Shown here: positions 1-7,841 of the stretch, piece by piece
Position numbering within the stretch: position 1 is the stretch's first letter
Layout: every line of letters begins with the position of its first letter
Assembly: GCF_003367195.1 (NCBI RefSeq)
Contig: NZ_QRGO01000002.1
Span: 434,001 to 498,000 of the forward strand
Direction: 5' to 3'
Source: Undibacter mobilis
Lineage (GTDB): Bacteria > Pseudomonadota > Alphaproteobacteria > Rhizobiales > Xanthobacteraceae
Length of the DNA: 64,000 nt
The notes under the pieces: model-generated
Databases searched by the model: none
What the model was told of the DNA's origin: nothing
What the model saw: only the letters and a program-made list of their open reading frames with translations
Program-made: the position numbers and the translations under genes

Positions 1-766
1 CGAAGCTGACATGCCGGTTCTCCGCCACAACCTGGCCCGGCCCCATCACGCGCACCACGGTCGAAGGCGTGTAGCCGAACTCGGTCGAGCCCGGGATCAG
101 CGTCACCGCGCGCGTCATGGTTTCGAGCTTGCCGACCGCGCGCACCACCTCGAACGACAATTGTGGAATGCGGTTGCCGAAATCGGCCAGCGGCAATCGC
201 TCGAACACCACATAAGCCAGCCCGCGATAGGCCGGCGCCTGCCCTTCCTTGGCGACGATCAGCGGATCGGGCGTCTGCGTTTCGTCGCCGCGATAGACGC
301 GCATTGTCAGCCCGGACAGGTCGAGCAGCTTGCCATCGGCCCAGACGCGACGCACCGCGCTGATCTCGCCCTCGCACAGACCGACGGCGAGGTTGACGTA
401 ATAGGAATAAGTCGTCGTCGTGGTCGTGACGCGCGAGCCGCCCATCCCCTTGCCGCCACCACCACCGCCGCTGCCCGTGGTCTGGCTCGTCGTCGTCACC
501 ACTTCTTCGAGATTGGTCGCCCAGATCATTTGCCCCGCGAGCCGCGCGCGGCCGAAGATTCGCGGGATCGGCGCACCGTCGGTCGAGGCCATGACTTCGA
601 GATCGGACAGACGCGGCCCGGTCACACTGCGCTCGCGGCCGCCGAACAGCGCCTGGTCGATGGCATTGCCGGCAAGTGCGCCGACAAGCCGCCCGGCAAT
701 CGCGCCGGCCGGCCCGAACACACGGCCAACGGTCGCGCCGGCGGCTGAGAGAAGAAGTGCGGCCAT
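1..766 (-). CDS. GTA host-specificity / tail fibre hub protein (RcGTA g15-like), 5' part only
   Basis: The minus strand is open from an ATG at 766 to the left edge, giving about 255 N-terminal residues; the 3' end lies outside the window. It starts with a Gly/Ala-rich segment (MAALLLSAAGATVGRVFG), followed by a LSDLEVMASTDGAPIPR stretch and a Gly-rich loop before a TYSYYVNLAVGLCEGEI segment. This is the usual opening of the large C-terminal baseplate protein of RcGTA-like clusters (TIM-barrel/phage-tail type, over 1200 residues in the family). In RcGTA it forms the tail tip and contacts the recipient cell surface. It is the last structural gene of the minus-strand cluster, separated from the peptidase gene by a palindromic repeat. 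Family assignment is from recognised sequence; the C-terminal domains cannot be seen. Confidence 0.85.
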   Translation of the reverse strand, partial: MAALLLSAAGATVGRVFGPAGAIAGRLVGALAGNAIDQALFGGRERSVTGPRLSDLEVMASTDGAPIPRIFGRARLAGQMIWATNLEEVVTTTSQTTGSGGGGGGKGMGGSRVTTTTTTYSYYVNLAVGLCEGEISAVRRVWADGKLLDLSGLTMRVYRGDETQTPDPLIVAKEGQAPAYRGLAYVVFERLPLADFGNRIPQLSFEVVRAVGKLETMTRAVTLIPGSTEFGYTPSTVVRVMGPGQVVAENRHVSF

Positions 767-805
767 TGATTCAATCCACGGCAAGAAAACAAAAGCTCAT
801 ATCCG

Positions 806-899
806 CCTCATCCTGAGGAGCACCGCGCCAGCGATGCGTCTCGAAGGATGGGCGGCCCATGTTTCGAGACGCGCCCCTGCGGAGCGCTCCTCAGCATGA
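806..899. repeat. Palindromic intergenic repeat, family A copy 1
   Basis: An imperfect palindrome beginning CCTCATCCTGAGGAGC and ending GCTCCTCAGCATGA, with GTCTCGAA / TTTCGAGAC arms inside. A second copy lies at 9109-9204. This type of short palindrome is scattered between genes in Bradyrhizobium-like genomes. Here it fills the gap between the tail-tip gene and the NlpC/P60 gene. Confidence 0.8.
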
Positions 900-921
900 A
901 ACCGAGCGAGGTTGGCGTGAT

Positions 922-1356
922 CTATTCGACACCCGGAAACCGGAATGCATAGGCGATACGCCGGCGCCACCACGGCGCCAGCGCAACTTCGGTGACGCAG
1001 GCACCGTCATGCGCATGCACCATCAGGTCGGGCGCAGTGACGATCGCCAGGTGCTTGGCGGCGAGATTGTCGCGCCAGCGGAACAGCAGCACATCGCCCG
1101 CACCGGCTTCGTTGCAGGCAATCGGCGTGAGATGCCGCGCCGCCGCTTCGGCAAGCGGCTCGCCGCGCGCGGCTTCGGCCCAGTCCGGCGCATAAGGCGG
1201 CGCGCGTTCGGGCTCGGTGCCGACAACCTGGCGCCACACCCCGCGCACGAGGCCGAGGCAGTCGCAGCCGACGCCCTTGAGCGAAGCCTGGTGCCGGTAC
1301 GGCGTGCCGATCCAGCTCCGCGCTTCGGCGATGATGAGGTTTCGCTTGATGTGCAT
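922..1356 (-). CDS. GTA NlpC/P60-family cell-wall peptidase (RcGTA g14-like)
   Basis: A 144-residue protein of the NlpC/P60 fold found at this place in RcGTA-like clusters. The motif GCDCLGLV places the catalytic Cys at residue 33. Candidate catalytic His residues are His102 (KHLAIV) and His114 (MVHAHDG). It is expected to be a tail-tip peptidase that opens the recipient peptidoglycan during DNA entry. It sits between the DUF2163 hub gene upstream and the tail-tip protein downstream, the canonical order. Palindromic repeats flank it on both sides (806-899 and 1369-1465), so it is not translationally coupled as the genes upstream are. Length and motif fit the family well. Confidence 0.9.
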   Translation of the reverse strand: MHIKRNLIIAEARSWIGTPYRHQASLKGVGCDCLGLVRGVWRQVVGTEPERAPPYAPDWAEAARGEPLAEAAARHLTPIACNEAGAGDVLLFRWRDNLAAKHLAIVTAPDLMVHAHDGACVTEVALAPWWRRRIAYAFRFPGVE

Positions 1357-1368
1357 AATTTGTCTCTC

Positions 1369-1465
1369 GTCATTCCGGGACGGCCGTCAGGCCGGACCCG
1401 GAATCCAGATAACCCTCAAGCGGTGCTGGATTCCGGATTCGCACTGTCGCGCGCCCTGGAATGAC
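1369..1465. repeat. Palindromic intergenic repeat, family B copy 1
   Basis: The element starts GTCATTCCGGGACGGCC and ends GCGCCCTGGAATGAC, with an internal GGATTCCGG arm. It is the long form of the GTCATTCCGGG...CCGGAATGAC palindrome common in Hyphomicrobiales. A short form lies at 6773-6814. It fills the gap between the hub gene and the NlpC/P60 gene. Confidence 0.8.
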
Positions 1466-1467
1466 AT

Positions 1468-2358
1468 TCACGTTTGCAAACTGCTTCCATCGTTCCCCGG
1501 CTCGCCGGCCACCGGATAGCGCAGCACGAAATCGTTGCCGGGGATGTGGGGGAAACCGCGGAAGTTGACGATGTTGTTGAAGCGGTCGTGACAGGTGGCG
1601 AAGCGCTTGTCGCAGCCGGCCGTCACCGTGAATGTGTCGCCTTCTTCGATTGGATGCGGCATCGCCTGCCACAGATCGAGGCGCACGCCGCCGCTCGCGC
1701 GATGCGCCTTCACCTCGATCGACAATCCGGCATTGGCGCCGCTCGTGAAGGTCACTTTGCCGGCGGTGAACCAGCCATCGGCATAGGCATCGAGGCCGCT
1801 GGCGCCGAAGCTCGACGCCGCAATCACCACCAGCACGGCCCCGGCTCCTTTGTATGCCGGCGTATCGAGATCGATCTTGCAGCGGCCGTCGCCGAGATCG
1901 GCAGCGCAGCCCGACGTGTAAAGCCGGCCGCGCTCTTCGCCGAGCGCCTGGCTGAGGCCACGCACCTCGGCGACGAACGCCGCACCATCGCGCCGCACTT
2001 CGCCGAGCGTCCCCTTGGCGAGCATGACCCGCAAGGTGGGTTCGCTCCAGTCGGTCAGCCAAAGTTCGACATCGGCCGCATCGTATGAGCCCGCGGCGAG
2101 ATCGTCTTCGTTCAGCGTGTCAGCATTCAGCGCGCCCGACAGCTCGGAGGAGTCGACTGCGAGGCCCTGCTTCTGCGCCACTTCACTGCCGGAGAGCCCG
2201 TTGCCGGCGCGGCAGGTTATCCCGCCGATCACGACATCCTCGTCGTGATCGGTGAAGCCCTGCACAATGCCGTCGCGCCGGGTCACGATCCAGCAGCGGC
2301 ACAGAGTGGTGACGCCGGAGTCGAGTTTGGTTTGCAAGGCGGACGGGATCGCTTTCAC
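1468..2358 (-). CDS. GTA baseplate hub protein, DUF2163 (RcGTA g13-like)
   Basis: A 296-residue DUF2163 protein. The start is the GTG at 2358, whose GTGA overlaps the TGA stop of the DUF2460 gene, a 4-base coupling. Four cysteines form two pairs, Cys151-x8-Cys160 and Cys249-x6-Cys256, followed by the conserved RGFPHIPG signature. The related lambda tail-tip protein gpL carries a [4Fe-4S] cluster on four cysteines, so this spacing suggests an iron-sulfur-bearing hub; that is inference for this protein. It should form the hub ring joining the distal tail protein to the tail-tip protein. The same frame stays open upstream of the start, but that part overlaps the tape-measure and DUF2460 genes and is not coding. 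Confidence 0.9.
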   Translation of the reverse strand: MKAIPSALQTKLDSGVTTLCRCWIVTRRDGIVQGFTDHDEDVVIGGITCRAGNGLSGSEVAQKQGLAVDSSELSGALNADTLNEDDLAAGSYDAADVELWLTDWSEPTLRVMLAKGTLGEVRRDGAAFVAEVRGLSQALGEERGRLYTSGCAADLGDGRCKIDLDTPAYKGAGAVLVVIAASSFGASGLDAYADGWFTAGKVTFTSGANAGLSIEVKAHRASGGVRLDLWQAMPHPIEEGDTFTVTAGCDKRFATCHDRFNNIVNFRGFPHIPGNDFVLRYPVAGEPGNDGSSLQT

Positions 2359-2993
2359 GGCTTGATCTCCACCAGCGGAATCTTCGGGATCGCGCCCGCC
2401 GCAAAGGCCGAGAGATCGACTTCGAGATAGTCCGTGTCGAAGCGTACCGGCACATCGAACACAAAGCCCGCCGTCACCACCTGCCCGCTCGCCGGAATAT
2501 GCCCGGCGGCAAAGGTCACGATGCCTTTCGCCGGATCGACGGAGAACGCCGACCCGTTCTTCTCGACACCCGCCACCGCAATCCTGACGCTGCCGGCAAC
2601 CGGCTTCTCGATCCGCCGACGGTACGGCGCGTGCGCGCCGCCATAGGTCTTGGCCAGCGCGAAAGTCGTCGCCACGCCATCGCCGGTGCCGATCACCTGG
2701 TTGAGCGCGCTCACACCCACGCCCGGCGGCGCGGACGAGTGATCGAGCCGGTCGCGCCAGCGGAAACCATGCAGCCGGCCCCGGCGCTCCTCGAAAAACT
2801 CGATCACCTGCGACAGCGCCTGATGCGTCTTGACGCCATAGCCGGCATCGTAGCGGCGCCGCGAATGCGCCCAGCGCGCATTGCGCTCCTCGCGGCCCGA
2901 GCCGAGCGTCACCACGTCGGTGCGGCGCTCGGGCCCGCCGCCGCTCTTGAGCGCGATATCGAGCGGAAACAGCACATCGTGAAATGCGCTCAT
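2355..2993 (-). CDS. GTA distal tail protein, DUF2460 (RcGTA g12-like)
   Basis: A 212-residue DUF2460 protein. Recognisable parts are the opening MSAFHDVLFPLDI, the central HGFRWRDRLDHSS, and the end LEVDLSAFAAGAIPKIPLVEIKP-like region typical of this family. It builds the distal tail ring between the tail tube and the hub. Its ATG at 2993 directly follows the TAG stop of the tape-measure gene with no spacing, and its stop overlaps the hub start, so the three are translated as one unit. Confidence 0.92.
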   Translation of the reverse strand: MSAFHDVLFPLDIALKSGGGPERRTDVVTLGSGREERNARWAHSRRRYDAGYGVKTHQALSQVIEFFEERRGRLHGFRWRDRLDHSSAPPGVGVSALNQVIGTGDGVATTFALAKTYGGAHAPYRRRIEKPVAGSVRIAVAGVEKNGSAFSVDPAKGIVTFAAGHIPASGQVVTAGFVFDVPVRFDTDYLEVDLSAFAAGAIPKIPLVEIKP

Positions 2994-3719
2994 CTAGAGG
3001 CTCCGTTGTCCGCGCGCCACCGCGCGCGCGATCTGCGAGGTGACGTAAGCCTCCGAGCGTCGGAAGCTGTCGGCGTCCGGCGTCGTGATCTGCACGGTGA
3101 TGTTGGCCGGCGCATTCATACCGCCGCCGGCAATGCCGAGGCGTCCGTCCGGCCCGCGCGCCAGCGGCAAGATCGCTTCCGGTCCCGCCTCGCCGGCCAG
3201 GCCAAGGCCGCCGGCCATCGGGAAATAGCCCGGCGCGCCGATCACACCGCCGCTGGCGAAGGGCAAGATCGGCGGAAGGCGAATGGGGGGGAGCAACAGA
3301 TCGAAAATCGATCCTGAGCCCGTTTTCAGGCAACCGCCTTGCGCCGAGCCCGTGCAGCCGCAACGACAACCACATCCGCCGCCGCCCTCGTCGCGCGGGC
3401 CGCGCCGCGTTTCCGGATCGTTCAGCTCCGGAAACAACTCACGCAACAAGCCTTTCAATCCCTTGTCGATGACGCCGGTCAGCGGCTTGAAGGCCTGCGT
3501 TACCGCAATCTTCGACAATTGCAGACTCGTGGACTTGAGAACGTCGTCGAACTGCTTGCCGCCAACGATCACGTCGGCGAAAGCCTTGGTCATTGCGCTC
3601 GAGAATGAGCGTGTGCTGATGCCGAGCGCATTCGTGCGCGTCTGAACACGTTCCAGCGTCGTCGAATAGTCTTCAGCAGCCAGGCCTGCCTGTTGCGTGT
3701 CGAGCAGTTCATCGCTCAT
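2994..3719 (-). CDS. GTA short tape-measure protein (RcGTA g11-like)
   Basis: A 241-residue protein of the short tape-measure type seen in GTAs. The N-terminal half is helical (residues 1-95, with FDDVLKSTSLQLSK and FKPLTGVIDKGL). A Gly-rich centre and a C-terminal ASGGVIGAPGYFPMAGG / GEAGPEAILPLARG segment are typical of the family and of lambda-tape C-termini. It sets tail length and is probably ejected. Odd feature: residues 112-130 hold five cysteines, CGCRCGC plus Cys130, unusual for a tape measure. The gene starts 11 bases inside the preceding small gene. Confidence 0.88.
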   Translation of the reverse strand: MSDELLDTQQAGLAAEDYSTTLERVQTRTNALGISTRSFSSAMTKAFADVIVGGKQFDDVLKSTSLQLSKIAVTQAFKPLTGVIDKGLKGLLRELFPELNDPETRRGPRDEGGGGCGCRCGCTGSAQGGCLKTGSGSIFDLLLPPIRLPPILPFASGGVIGAPGYFPMAGGLGLAGEAGPEAILPLARGPDGRLGIAGGGMNAPANITVQITTPDADSFRRSEAYVTSQIARAVARGQRSL

Positions 3720-3897
3720 CGGGATATCTCTTCATCAATGCGGCAAAACCGTCGCGGTCGAGCGGCGCGCGTCGTCCGGTGACCGCCTCGATCGCGTAAG
3801 CGAGTTCGCGCGGCGTCATGCGCCAGAACTCACGCGGCGCCAGCCTCAGCACGCCGAGGCCGAAGCCGATGGCCTGCGCCCAGGGGAACGGCGTCAT
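3709..3897 (-). CDS. GTA tail assembly chaperone-like small protein (RcGTA g10.1-like)
   Basis: A 62-residue protein with the family signature PFPWAQAIGFGLGVLRL, followed by FWRMTPREL and a C-terminal FAALMKRYPD. This is the rcc01693-type family always found between the TAC protein and the tape measure in RcGTA-like clusters. By analogy with lambda gpG/gpGT it probably helps tape-measure folding. Its start overlaps the previous gene by 4 bases (ATGA), and its end overlaps the tape measure by 11. Confidence 0.88.
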   Translation of the reverse strand: MTPFPWAQAIGFGLGVLRLAPREFWRMTPRELAYAIEAVTGRRAPLDRDGFAALMKRYPDER

Positions 3898-4208
3898 GGT
3901 TCGTCGCCGAAGGTCGCGGCGAGAAGCGCTGCGGCAATGCGCACATAGCCTTGCGCGCCGCCCTCGACGACCAGACGCGCGACCTCGTCGTCGCTGATCG
4001 CTTCGCCGGCGCCGCGCAAACCGGCGCCGATGATGCGCGTCAGATCCATCGCCTTCAGCCGCCCGGCGCCGATGCGCTCGGTCAGCGCGACAAGATCGTC
4101 GGCGCCGAACGCACTCTCCAGTTCGGCCAGCGCGCCCAGCGTCAGCACCAAAGTGCGCCGGACGCCGCCGAGCTCGGCCTCAATCTCCCCGCGGTGTTTG
4201 TTCGCCAT
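3894..4208 (-). CDS. GTA tail tube assembly chaperone family protein (RcGTA g10-like)
   Basis: A 104-residue protein of the GTA TAC family. Diagnostic parts are RRTLVLTLGALAELESAFG near residue 20 and LARIIGAGLRGAG-type sequence in the middle. It is thought to be a tail assembly chaperone that coats the tape measure. It lies 4 bases after the major tail gene and overlaps the next small gene by 4 bases. Domain, length and position all agree. Confidence 0.9.
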   Translation of the reverse strand: MANKHRGEIEAELGGVRRTLVLTLGALAELESAFGADDLVALTERIGAGRLKAMDLTRIIGAGLRGAGEAISDDEVARLVVEGGAQGYVRIAAALLAATFGDEP

Positions 4209-4212
4209 CGTG

Positions 4213-4620
4213 TCACGCCGCCGCGAAGGTCACTTCGCCGGCCGACTCCATGGCGACGTCGTAAGTGACTTCGCCGTTATGCTCACCGGCAAATTCGAGG
4301 CTGGTGATCTGGAACGATCCCTGCACCGTGCCGAAGTCGGGGATAACGACCTGATAGGTCTTCACCGCGCCGTCGAAGAAAGTCTGGCGCATCAGCGCGT
4401 CGCTCGCGGCGTCCTTGAACAGGCCGCGGCCCGACAGCGAGGCGCGTTTGACGCCGGCACCGTCGAGCAGTTCGCGCCAGCGATTGGCGCTTTCGGCGTG
4501 GGTGATGTCGACGGTCTCGGCGTTGAAGGCGAGCCGACGCGTGCGCAGGCCGGCCACCGTGGCGTAGCCGGCCCCGTCGGCGATCTTGATCAACAGGTCC
4601 TTGCCTTTTTGAGCAGTCAT
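4213..4620 (-). CDS. GTA major tail tube protein (RcGTA g9-like, TP901-1 type)
   Basis: A 135-residue major tail protein of the TP901-1/GTA type. It opens with MTAQKGKDLLIKI, has the LRTRRLAFNAETVDITHAES core, and ends with a YDVAMESAGEVTF strand. It polymerises into the tail tube. An AAAGGAACGACCCA-type leader gives a Shine-Dalgarno AAGGAA about 6 bases before the ATG, strong as expected for an abundant structural protein. It follows the DUF3168 gene by 20 bases. Confidence 0.92.
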   Translation of the reverse strand: MTAQKGKDLLIKIADGAGYATVAGLRTRRLAFNAETVDITHAESANRWRELLDGAGVKRASLSGRGLFKDAASDALMRQTFFDGAVKTYQVVIPDFGTVQGSFQITSLEFAGEHNGEVTYDVAMESAGEVTFAAA

Positions 4621-4640
4621 TGGGTCGTTCCTTTCTGAAT

Positions 4641-5051
4641 TCAGGCCGGCTCGGTCACGGCGCGGAAGCGCACCAGCGCGTGATAGGTGCGCCCGTCGGC
4701 CTCGCGCCGCACATCGGCGACGGCGAAACGCAGATTGACCAGGCGGTGGTCGCTGAGCGGCAGCGGCGCATCGTCGAGCGCCTGCAACAGCGCGCCGGCG
4801 ATCACATGCGCTTCCTTGTGCCCGCCCTGCCGCGACCAGGCATGCAGCGTCAGCGTATGCTCGGCGCCGTCGCCCTCGCCGGTCGAGAAGTCGGCGAGGC
4901 GCGCCTCGCCGAGCGTCACGTAAGGAAACGCCGCGGCGCGCGGCGGCTCGTCGTACACCTTCGGTCCGCCAAGTGCGGCGAGCAGCGCGCCATCGGCAAC
5001 AAGCGCGTCGCGCACGGCCGCGCGCAGCGCCACGGAAGCAGGCGTCGTCAT
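4641..5051 (-). CDS. GTA tail terminator-like protein, DUF3168 (RcGTA g8-like)
   Basis: A 136-residue DUF3168 protein with the features MTTPASVALRAAVRDALVAD, KVYDEPPRAAAFPYVTLGEA and HTLTLHAWSR. I chose the ATG at 5051 because GAGGA lies 9 bases upstream and the match starts there. An in-frame upstream start at 5090 would run into the adaptor gene. In GTAs and related siphophages this protein caps the tail and joins it to the head. Confidence 0.9.
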   Translation of the reverse strand: MTTPASVALRAAVRDALVADGALLAALGGPKVYDEPPRAAAFPYVTLGEARLADFSTGEGDGAEHTLTLHAWSRQGGHKEAHVIAGALLQALDDAPLPLSDHRLVNLRFAVADVRREADGRTYHALVRFRAVTEPA

Positions 5052-5067
5052 GTTGATTGTCCTCGCT

Positions 5068-5397
5068 TTAATCCAGCCGCTCTTCGGCATCGATTTCGAG
5101 AAAGCGACGGCGGCCGGCTTCGCGCAGGGCGACGATGCGATAGATGTGCGTGCCCTCGATGAGGCGATGCCGCGTCGTCACGTCGTTGCGAAAGCGAATG
5201 ATGACACGACAGCGCACCGAGGCGCCCTGCCGCTCGGCCTCGCCATGCGCATGCGCTGCGACGGGCGTCACGCTGCCCCACACGGTCGCCACCGCGGCGT
5301 AGTCGCGGGTGACGCCGCCCGCGCCGTCGTCCGTCTCTGACGGCGCCTGTAGAACAAGCCGGCGATCGAACGTGCCGATATCGAAAGCCGCGCTCAT
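5068..5397 (-). CDS. GTA head-tail adaptor protein (RcGTA g7-like, SPP1 gp16 family)
   Basis: A 109-residue head-tail joining protein. Typical parts are FDRRLVLQAPSETDDGAGG, VWGSVTPV and a final RRFLEIDAEERLD. The start ATG at 5397 overlaps the stop of the connector gene as ATGA. An earlier in-frame start would read antiparallel to nothing useful and lies inside the connector gene, so the overlap start is preferred. The protein forms a stopper ring below the portal. Confidence 0.9.
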   Translation of the reverse strand: MSAAFDIGTFDRRLVLQAPSETDDGAGGVTRDYAAVATVWGSVTPVAAHAHGEAERQGASVRCRVIIRFRNDVTTRHRLIEGTHIYRIVALREAGRRRFLEIDAEERLD

Positions 5398-5954
5398 AGC
5401 GACAGCATCCGGTAAGGCGCGATCAGCGCCGCCACCGTCACGGGCAGCGTACCGGAAGCGCCGGCAATGCCGCGATTCTCGTACCAGTGCGCGGTCAGCA
5501 GCCGCACCGCCTGGCGCAGCGGTTCCGGCACATCGCTCGCCGCGGCGCCATAGCCGGCGGTGACATCGACTTCGATGCCGGCTGCCGCCCGTCCCGGCTG
5601 CGCCAGCGCCCACGGTGCGAAGACGAGCTGCGAGCCCGCCGTATCGACCACGAAGCTCTGCAGATCGAGCGCGCTCGCATGACCGGCATCGTCATAAACC
5701 CGCACGGCGTTGAGCGCGGCGAGCGGCGCCGGCAGCACCTTGAGCCGCCCGTCGGCCGGCCAGACATCCAGCGTCAGCCGCCACTGTTGCGCGACCAGGG
5801 CACGCCGCGTCTGTGCTTCGACGTGAATGCGCGCCGCGGCAAGCAGCGCGCCGATCACATCGTCATCGTCATTGTACTCGACGCGGAGGAAAGCCTTGGC
5901 TTCGGCGAGCGACAGCGGCTCGACCGCCGGCGCGGTGAGAAGAATGGAGGGCAT
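5394..5954 (-). CDS. GTA head-tail connector protein (RcGTA g6-like)
   Basis: A 186-residue connector of the HK97 gp6/DNA-packaging family. The N-terminus has EPLSLAEAKAFLRVEYNDDD, the usual family opening, and the C-terminus has LRQAVRLLTAHWYENRG. The start at 5954 is supported by AGGAAA about 6 bases upstream. It builds the ring just below the portal. It is the first gene of the tail half of the cluster. Upstream, three plus-strand genes separate it from the head genes, so this half needs its own promoter near 5955-6010 or long read-through. Confidence 0.9.
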   Translation of the reverse strand: MPSILLTAPAVEPLSLAEAKAFLRVEYNDDDDVIGALLAAARIHVEAQTRRALVAQQWRLTLDVWPADGRLKVLPAPLAALNAVRVYDDAGHASALDLQSFVVDTAGSQLVFAPWALAQPGRAAAGIEVDVTAGYGAAASDVPEPLRQAVRLLTAHWYENRGIAGASGTLPVTVAALIAPYRMLSL

Positions 5955-6010
5955 GGGGTTTCCTGAAAGGTGATTGACAATCGTCCGCACTCAAGGCTCA
6001 TGCCTTCCGC

Positions 6011-6763
6011 ATGCGCCCTGCCGTCACACTTATCTCCGCCTTGCTGGCGACGCCGGCTTTCGCCATCAGCGGCAATGCGCCACCGGCGAGTGGCTTTGCC
6101 GTGCGTTCGCTCGTGATGCTCGTCGACAGCCGCGGCGGTCTTTGCACCGGCACGGCGATCGCACGCGATCTGGTGCTGACCGCGGCGCATTGCGTGGCGC
6201 GGCCGGCCACCTATCGCGTGCGCCTGAGCAAGGACGGCGGCATCACCGACGTCGAAGCCACGCGCAGCCATCCCGGCTTCAACATGGCGAACTACGTCGC
6301 CAACCGCGCCACCGCCGATGTCGCGCTGGTGAAACTCAAGACGCCCCTGCCCTTGTCCGTCGTGCCCGCCGCGCTCGGCGGCACGCGCCGTGTCACCGTT
6401 GGCGAGACGATGATCGTCGCCGGCTTCGGCGCCGTGCGGGATAATAATGAAACCGGCATCGGCCAGCCGCGCATGGCGCCGCTCGTCGTCACCGGCCAGC
6501 CTGGCAGTCTGCAAATTCGTCTTCAGGACCCGGCGACGCGCAATGCGAGCGCCGGCCTCGGCAGTTGCACCGGCGATTCCGGCGGGCCTGCTTTCGGCCG
6601 CAAGGACGCCGACGATGGTGAAGTCATGGCCGTCGTCAGCTGGTCCACCGCGCCGAAGAACGAAGCCGGCTGCGGCGGCCTCACCGGGCTGACGCCGCTC
6701 TTGAACTACCGCGCCTGGATCGTCGACACCGCCGCGAAACTGGGCTCGCCGCTCGCACCCTGA
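6011..6763 (+). CDS. Secreted trypsin-like serine protease
   Basis: A 250-residue S1-family protease. A Sec signal peptide occupies residues 1-18 (cleavage after TPAFA). The triad is clear: His60 in LTAAHC, Asp103 in ADVAL, and Ser190 in CTGDSGGPA. Paired cysteines are present at 45/61 and around 186. It should act in the periplasm or outside the cell. It is the first of three plus-strand genes that interrupt the minus-strand GTA cluster and is divergent from the connector gene by only 56 bases. A link to particle function is possible but nothing in the sequence shows it. Confidence 0.9.
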   Translation: MRPAVTLISALLATPAFAISGNAPPASGFAVRSLVMLVDSRGGLCTGTAIARDLVLTAAHCVARPATYRVRLSKDGGITDVEATRSHPGFNMANYVANRATADVALVKLKTPLPLSVVPAALGGTRRVTVGETMIVAGFGAVRDNNETGIGQPRMAPLVVTGQPGSLQIRLQDPATRNASAGLGSCTGDSGGPAFGRKDADDGEVMAVVSWSTAPKNEAGCGGLTGLTPLLNYRAWIVDTAAKLGSPLAP

Positions 6764-6772
6764 GTCTTCGGC

Positions 6773-6814
6773 GTCATTCCGGGGCGCGGGCGCACCCCGC
6801 GAACCCGGAATGAC
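6773..6814. repeat. Palindromic intergenic repeat, family B copy 2 (short form)
   Basis: A compact palindrome from GTCATTCCGGGG to CCCGGAATGAC with a GC-rich loop, 10 bases after the protease stop. It could end the protease transcript as a stem-loop, but no T-run follows. Confidence 0.8.
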
Positions 6815-6892
6815 GGATGAACCAAGACATTACGCCGCAGTATCGCGCCGCCGTTCGCGCCGCTAGGGTGCGCGCCTCAATCGGAACCGCGC

Positions 6893-7516
6893 ATGTTGAT
6901 CCCGACCGACCTCACCTCGTTTCTCGACCTCATCCGCCAGCACGGCGATGCGGCCTACACCTTCCTGTTCGCTTATGCGGCCTCGCACAGCCTGCTGTTC
7001 GGCCTGTTCGCCGGCTATGCCGCGCATGCCGGCGCGCTGAAGGTCGGCACGCTGGTCATTGTGTTCTGGGTCGGCAGCTTCCTTGGCGATGCCGTGCGCT
7101 TTTACGTCGGCCGCCGCTACGGCCCGCGCTTGTTCAAGCAGTGGCCGCGCATCGAGCGCCTCGTCAATATCGCAGCCAAGCTCACCGACAAGCACGCGGT
7201 GCTGATGGTTCTGTTCCATCGCTATCCGCACGGCATCCGCGGCGTCGCCGCCTTTGCCTACGGCCTGTCGAAGCTGACCTGGCCGACCTTCCTCGCGCTC
7301 AACTTCGTGGCCGCCGGGCTGTGGAGCGGCGCGGTGGTCGGCGCCGGCTACGCCTTCGGCCAGGTGTCGGAGAAGCTGATGAACGACGCCTCCTCCGGCC
7401 TCGGCATCGTGACACTGGTCGTCTTCCTTGGCCTGTCGTGGATCTTGAGCAAGAAGCTCGAGAAGGTGGTCGAGGACAGCGCACCGGCCGCGAATAGCAA
7501 ATCAACCTTGCGTTAA
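6893..7516 (+). CDS. DedA/VTT-domain membrane protein
   Basis: A 207-residue integral membrane protein of the DedA (VTT) superfamily. Hydrophobic segments lie near residues 18-45, 52-72, 130-160 and 175-195. The re-entrant signature appears as GSFLGDAVRFYVGRRYG and FHRYPHGIRGVAAFAYG, the counterpart of the family's RFxPGxR motif with Tyr-Pro-His in place of the usual residues. DedA proteins are linked to undecaprenyl-phosphate or phospholipid flipping; the substrate here is unknown. It lies on the plus strand inside the GTA cluster. Confidence 0.82.
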   Translation: MLIPTDLTSFLDLIRQHGDAAYTFLFAYAASHSLLFGLFAGYAAHAGALKVGTLVIVFWVGSFLGDAVRFYVGRRYGPRLFKQWPRIERLVNIAAKLTDKHAVLMVLFHRYPHGIRGVAAFAYGLSKLTWPTFLALNFVAAGLWSGAVVGAGYAFGQVSEKLMNDASSGLGIVTLVVFLGLSWILSKKLEKVVEDSAPAANSKSTLR

Positions 7517-7563
7517 CCACGCCTGCCAACCGGCGCTTAACGCGGCGCACCTAGTTTCGCGCC

Positions 7564-7785
7564 ATGAGCTCCATTGGCGGCATTTCCAGTTCGATTTCGG
7601 GCCTGATGGCGGCATCGCAGAAGATGCAGGCCGCCATGATCAAGATGGCCAATGCCAGCGACGGCGGCGACATGGCCGCCCTGCTCGCCGAACAGGTCAC
7701 CTCGCAGGCCTCCTTCGCCGCCAACGCGCAGACGCTGAAGGCGCAGGTCCAGGGCGTCGGCGAACTGCTCGATATCATGGCGTAG
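7564..7785 (+). CDS. Small helical protein, possibly YjfB-like/flagellar-type
   Basis: A 73-residue protein with an N-terminal Ser/Gly-rich stretch and two helices. The C-terminal helix SFAANAQTLKAQVQGVGELL resembles the coiled-coil tails of flagellar axial proteins and the small YjfB-type motility family. The resemblance is by eye and weak. The upstream gap holds an inverted repeat (GCGTTAA at 7510-7516 and TTAACGC at 7537-7543) that might be a regulator site. It ends the plus-strand insert in the GTA cluster. Confidence 0.55.
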   Translation: MSSIGGISSSISGLMAASQKMQAAMIKMANASDGGDMAALLAEQVTSQASFAANAQTLKAQVQGVGELLDIMA

Positions 7786-7841
7786 TGAAGCACTCCAACT
7801 CGGCAAAACTAAATCGCTGCCTGCCAGACTGAGTTCGACGG

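Noticed and set aside
2359..3375. Long in-frame extension upstream of the DUF2163 hub gene
   Set aside because: It overlaps the DUF2460 and tape-measure genes completely, is Arg/Gly-rich antisense-type sequence, and the hub family starts at the GTG at 2358.
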